A DNA stretch of 64,000 nt from Rhinopomastus cyanomelas (lineage: Eukaryota; Chordata; Aves; Bucerotiformes; Rhinopomastidae): the NCBI GenBank assembly GCA_013400115.1, contig VXBP01008924.1, positions 62,001 through 126,000 of the forward strand, written 5' to 3'. Below are positions 56,701-62,700 of this stretch, piece by piece (position 1 is the first letter of the stretch; every line of letters starts with the position of its first letter). A model generated the notes under the pieces. The model was not told where the DNA came from. It worked only from the letters and a program-made list of their open reading frames with translations, and did no database searches. The position numbers and the translations under genes are program-made.

Positions 56701-59700
56701 GCTTCAAACCCACCTGGACTGTTCCAGTGTGACTGGATCTGGGGGATCCTGCTGTGGCAGGGGGATTGGACTGGATGGTCTTTCTTGGTCCCTTCCAACC
56801 CCTCATGCTCTGCGATTCGGCTCTGTGTCCTTCTGGAACTGAGGGGCCGGCACTGGACACGGGATTTGAGACGCAGGCTTCATGCAGTGATGTGTGGAGT
56901 TTACTAGCAGAGCACTCACGCTGACATCTGTGTTGTCCTGTCTGGTAATGGTTTCCCCAGGGTTAGGCAGCAAGCAGATCTACCTGCGGAGCGGCGATTC
57001 CTCCAGCGTGGCCGAGCTGCTGGAAAGCTTCCGGAAGGATGCGCGGAGTGTGAAGCTGAGAGCAGGGAAGCACCAGCTGGAAGATGTGGCTGACGTGCTG
57101 AAGAGCTTCCTCTCGCAGATAGACGACGCTCTTCTCACCAAAGAACTGTACCCCTTCTGGATCTCTGCCTTAGGTAACGTGACTGGTGCCAGAAGGGCTG
57201 TGCATCTGCCTTGTCAGCATCTAATTAGAGGGCCTCTTAATTGTTTGCCCTGTACTGACCCTTGTTGTTTGACAATTGACCAAAGCACGAGGGGAAAGCA
57301 GCCTTCAGACAGATTTTGTAAACATCCACACGAGGTTGTTGATATTAACAGGTTACACTGAGCAAGGCCTCTCCCTCGTGTTAGGTTTCCTTAGAAGTGC
57401 TGACGTAATTTGAAGGCAAACGTGAGCGACCTGGACACAGCCTGCGACTGTCGTGTCCTTAAAGCCTGAAGCTCGCGGGATCACAGAACGTCAGGGACTG
57501 GAAGGGACCTCGAAAGATCCTGCAGTGCAGTCCCCCTGCCCCAGCAGCATCCCCTAGATATGTGTCTGTGCTGAAAACAGAGCCAGGAGATCATTGCTCC
57601 CTGAAGCAGCTGCTCATTGCAGAACTGGTGATGAGTTGTCTCGCCTGTGCTGGCTGTGGCGCTGCTTGGCGGTGTGACTTTGTGCAGTGTGCCCACCGCC
57701 CCTTAGCCTCTCTGCGTGTCACTCTCATCCTTCAGCCTTCAAGCTACTTCGGGCCTTTGGACATTTTCCAGTAGAGTAGGAAATGATCACGGAATCACAG
57801 AACTATTCAGGCTGGAAAAGACCCCCCGTGATCACAGATCCAACCAGCAACCCCACTCTGCAAGGTCACCCCTAAACCACATCCCCCAGCACCACATCTC
57901 AGTGACTTTTAAACTCATCCAGGGGTGGGGACTCAACCACCACCCTGGGCAGCCCATCCCAGGGCCTGACCACTCTCTCCATCAAGAATTTCCCCCTGAT
58001 GTCCAGTCTACCCCTCCCCTGGTGGAGCTGGAAGCCCTTCCCTCTGCTTCTGTCACTAATGACCTGTGAGCAAAGCCCAGCACCAGCATCTCTGCAGGGT
58101 CCTTTCAGACAGTTGTAGAGAGCAATGAGGTCTCCCCTCAGCCTCCTCTTCCTCAAACTAAGCAGCCCCAGCTCTCTCCATCTCTCCTTGTGAGATTTAT
58201 TCTCCAGGCCCTTCCCCAGCTTCACTGCCCTCACTCCAAGCCCCTTGATGTCTCCCTTGTCCTGAGGTGCCCCCACTTGGACCCAGGACTCCGTGAGCAG
58301 CCTCCCCAGTGCTGAGGGCAGGGGGACAACCCCCTCCCTCCTCCCCTGTCCTGGAGAGGTCTTGTCCTTGCACTTGTGATTGCTGCCGCGGGGTAGCAGG
58401 TGCTGCCTGGGGGTGAAGCTCAGTGCTGGTGCCGTTGCCCCGCGCTGCTGTGCCGCCGCGGCCTCTGCCAGCCGCAGGCTGTGCTCGTGACGCGGAGGGC
58501 GAGGGGGCGAGCTGTGGCGATGCCGCTGTGGCTGGTGACGGCTGCTGTTGCTCTCTGACGTGGCCGTTAGTGGCGCTCAGTGATCGTTGCTCCCTGGCAG
58601 ACACCCAGAACGAAGAGGAGCGCGTGGGGAAGTACAGAGCCTTTATCCGGAGCCTTCCGCCGGTCAACAGGGCAACTTTGGCCGCTGTGATCGAACATCT
58701 CTACAGGTCAGTGCAAACGAGTGGCTGCAGCAGAGGAGCTCTTGTGCTGCTGCCTCCGCCGAGCTCGCCCACAAGTGAAACGTGGCTCGCTGCCTTACCC
58801 AGTGGCATCGAAGCCTCCCCTGCTTGTGGAGGTGAATTCTGTCTGATCCTCTCCAACTCGTGATGTGCTGTCTGTTGGGCTGTGTTTGCAGCAGTAGGGG
58901 TCTGTGGATAGCAGTGGGGTGGAACAGCCTCAGAGCGGGGGGCTGCCGGCACCCAGTGGGGCCGTTTTTGATCTAGTGTCTTCGTGTGGCTTCAGCCTGC
59001 TGGTCTGCCAGAGGGTTGTCGTGAGTGACTCCTGAAAGTGCAGGAGATGCTCCAGGGGAAACGGCCCCATCCGCATCTGGCCTTGCCCAGCGCCGCTTGC
59101 AAAGCCGGCCACTCCGCCTGCGTTTCGTCGGGGCTACGTTTGCGGCCGGCGCAGCAGCAGGAAACGTCCAAAGTGGGAACTCGTTTGAGAGGCAGAAGTC
59201 GGCCTCTTCCTAGCGCAGACAGGCTGCTGCAAACGTAGAGCTGGGCTCTGGGCTGGGCTGGTCCTGGGCCATCGACCCGTGTGATGAGCCTGGAGGTCTC
59301 CTCCAGCCTCAGTGATTCGGGGTGAAAACTGCATGAGCTGGAGGGTTCTGCAGTGTCTTCACTAAGTAGGATCACAGAGTCATCATGGCTGGAGAGGACC
59401 TCCGTGGAGACAGCCACCTCCCTGCTCCTGCTGGACACATGCCCTGCGCCTGGCAGGGCTCAGCAGCCATTTGGAGGGTGGCCGCACTGGTCTGCTTGTA
59501 GCTCGTGGTCGGGCAGTCAGAACAGCTCAGCGTAAGCCCCTTCTGACTGACCTGCTCTCTTAACTCTTTCCTAAAGAACTGTGGGATCGTGTGCCTTGCA
59601 GACAGACAGTCTGTGTCTTCATTTCTGCAGTGAGAGAAGTGCAAAGGCGTGCAGACTTGGCCGTGTGTTCTGCACTTCAGCACTGGTGTGTTTTCAGTGT

Positions 59701-62700
59701 TGGCACTGGTGCCGTTGGAAGCACCGGGGTGGCTGTTCTCTCCGTGTCTGAAGCAGTTAATTCTTTCTGAGAGGTGTCTCAGTGAAAGCAGCAACGAAAC
59801 CCTCTCACTTGGTTCCTTGTTTCCTTCCACAGGGTGCAGAAGTGTTCTGAGATAAACCAAATGAACCCTCACAGCCTGGCCATGGCCTTCTCCTCGTGCT
59901 TGTTCCAGACCAAAGGCCAGACTAGTGAAGAAGTCAATGTAATCGAAGACCTCATTAAAAACTACGTGCAGCTTTTTGAGGTGCCTGTTTCCATACAACA
60001 GAGTCACATGATCACTGAACAGGGGGGTTGGAAGGGACCTCCAAAGATCAGCCCCCTGATGCAGCAGGATCCCCTAGACCAAGCTGCACAGGAATGGGTC
60101 CAGGCAAGTTTGAAACGTCTCCAGAGAAGGAGACCCTGCAGCCTCCTTGGGCAGCCCCTGCCAGGGCTCTGGCACCCTCACTGGGAAGAAGGTCCTTCTC
60201 ACACTGATGTGGAACCTCCTCTGCTCCAGCTCACACCCGCTGCCCCTTGTCCTGTCACTGGGTGCCCCTGAGCAGAGCCTGGCTCCATCCTCCTGACACC
60301 CACCCTTCACATATTGACCAACACTCATGGGGTCACCCCTCAGGCTCCTTTTTTCCCAGCTCCAGAGCCCCAGCTCCCTCAGCAGGGAGATGCTCCCCTC
60401 CCTCCATCATCCCTGTGGCTCTGTGCTGGGCTCTCTCCAGCAGCTCTGGGTCCTTCTGGAGCTGAGGGGCCAGAACTGGACACAAGACTCCAGCTGTGGT
60501 CTGATCAGGGCAGGGTATATGGGAGGAGAGCCCCTCTCGATCTGCTAACAGCAGATTCCAGCTGTGGTCTCAGCAGAGCAGGGCAGAGCGCTCTTTATCT
60601 GGGAGCTGTGATTACAACAAGGACTAGAGAAAGTCTTTTTGAAAGTTGGGCTCTTTGTTCCTGGAAAGGACATCAAGTGCAGCTGGAGAGAAGGGATGCT
60701 ACCAGTAGCAGTTCACATCAGGCGTTTGCTTCGCTCACGACTGGAGCTGTCTCTCCTCCAGTGTCTGTTTGGAAAAGCTGACGGGAGCACGTCCCATCCG
60801 ATGTCTCTGACTGGCAGAATATTGAGCACAACCTGTGGGGCAGCACGGTTACAAATACTGCTGATGGCAGCACATTTTAATCCCTGGTTGCTGGCGTTAG
60901 AGGTGAACTTGTTCACGGCTGGGCTTTCCGCAGTGTGTTGTGTTGAACCAGCCTATCCTGCTGTTTTAAAGCCAGTTCCCTTCCACTTCTGACTCAAGTG
61001 TTTCTCTTTGAACAGATCAACGAAGAGCAGATCAAACAAATGGATATAGAGAACAGCTTCATCACCAGGTGGAAGGACACTCAGGTGAGCAGCAGCGGCT
61101 GCCTGGTGTGGAAGCACTTCTGCCAAGGACTGGCTTGCTCACTCCTGCCTGTTGTACTTGGAGTTCTGAGGGCAGGCCTCTGGTTGTTCCGTGGCTGCAG
61201 AGCTGAGGGAAATGCAGCAAGAGAAGGCGTAAGCTGGTGAGGCCAGAGCCCTCTGTCAGAGCATCCTGTGGAAGGATGTCGCACCCTGCACTTTGTTTTA
61301 TGCTTCTGCTGGGCCTCGTAAATTCTAGTGGGAGGGAGTGCTCAGTGTTCCATGGAGTCACAGACTCATCCTGGCTGGGAGGGACCTCCAGGATCGGCAA
61401 GCCCAGCCTTCATCCCAGCGGCTCCCTAACCCCTAGACCATGGCCTCAGGAGCTCTGGCTGCTCTGTTTTTAAACACCTCCAGGGACTGGGAGTCCAGCA
61501 CCTCCCTGGGCAGCCTGTTCCGGTGCCCAACTCTCTCAGCAAAGAGCTTCATCCTGATGGCCAGTCTGACCCTCCCCTGGTGGAGCTGGAAGCCCTTCCC
61601 TCTGCTTCTGTTGCTACTGACCTGTGAGAAGAGCCCAGCACCAACATCTCCATGGTGTCCTTTCAGATAGTTGTGGAGAGCGATGAGGGCTCCCCTCAGC
61701 CTCCTCTTCCTCAAACTAAGCAGCCCCAACTCTCTCCATCTCTCCTCATCAGATACTCCAGGCCCTTCCCAGTTTCATTGCCCCCCTCTGCCCTCACTCC
61801 AGCCCCTTGATGTCTCCCCTGTACTCAGGTGCCCAAAAGTGGACCCATTACCCAAGGTGCAGCCTCCCTAGTGCTGAGGGCAGGGGGACAATCCCCTCCC
61901 TCCTCCTGCTGCACACACAGTGTCTGATCCAGGCCAGGGTGCCACTGGCCGCCTGGGCACCCTGGGCACCCTGCTGGCCTTCTTCAGACAGCTGTCAGTT
62001 AAGACAGGTGGTAGCAGTGTGACCTCCAGGCTGGTGGCACGGAGTGTTCAGAGAAGGACAGCTGCACCTGGTCTGCAAGCTGTTGTGTCTGACATGTCAC
62101 CAAGTCCTGCTCCAGGTGGCCCTTCATGAACTGCTCCTCGTTTTCTGTCCACCCTGTACTTACACCCAGCCCAGCACCCACCATCTCCACGTCCACCAGA
62201 TGGTGGGACGTCTGCCGGGTAGAAACTGGGCTCCTCCCTCCAGCACAGCGTTTGAAGTGTTTCAGAGAGCATCTGATTCCTAAACTGTTTGCTTGGTGGT
62301 GGTGTAGGTTTCGCAGGCGGGAGATTTGCTGATTGAAGTGTACGTGGAGAGAAAGGAGCCAGACTGCAGCGTGATCATCAGGGTGAGGCCCGTGTTGCTG
62401 TGTAACCGCGTCCTGGCGGCGCGGTGCGCTGCCGCCGGCTCCCAGCTGAACACAGCTCACTGCTCTTCTCCACAGGTGTCGCCCTTGATGGAAGCAGAAG
62501 AGTTAACCAGCGATGTTCTGGGAATCAAAAGGATTACTCCCAACAAAGACGATATCTGGGCGACCTTTGAGGTGATCGAACACGGAGAACTAGGTTAGTG
62601 ACGCTCAAGTTCCTACTTCTTCATCCAGCTCTGCTGTTTTCCTTTTGTTGAGTGTGGAGAAGCAGGAGTTAAACTTACTAAGAGGTTTATTGAAGTGAAA

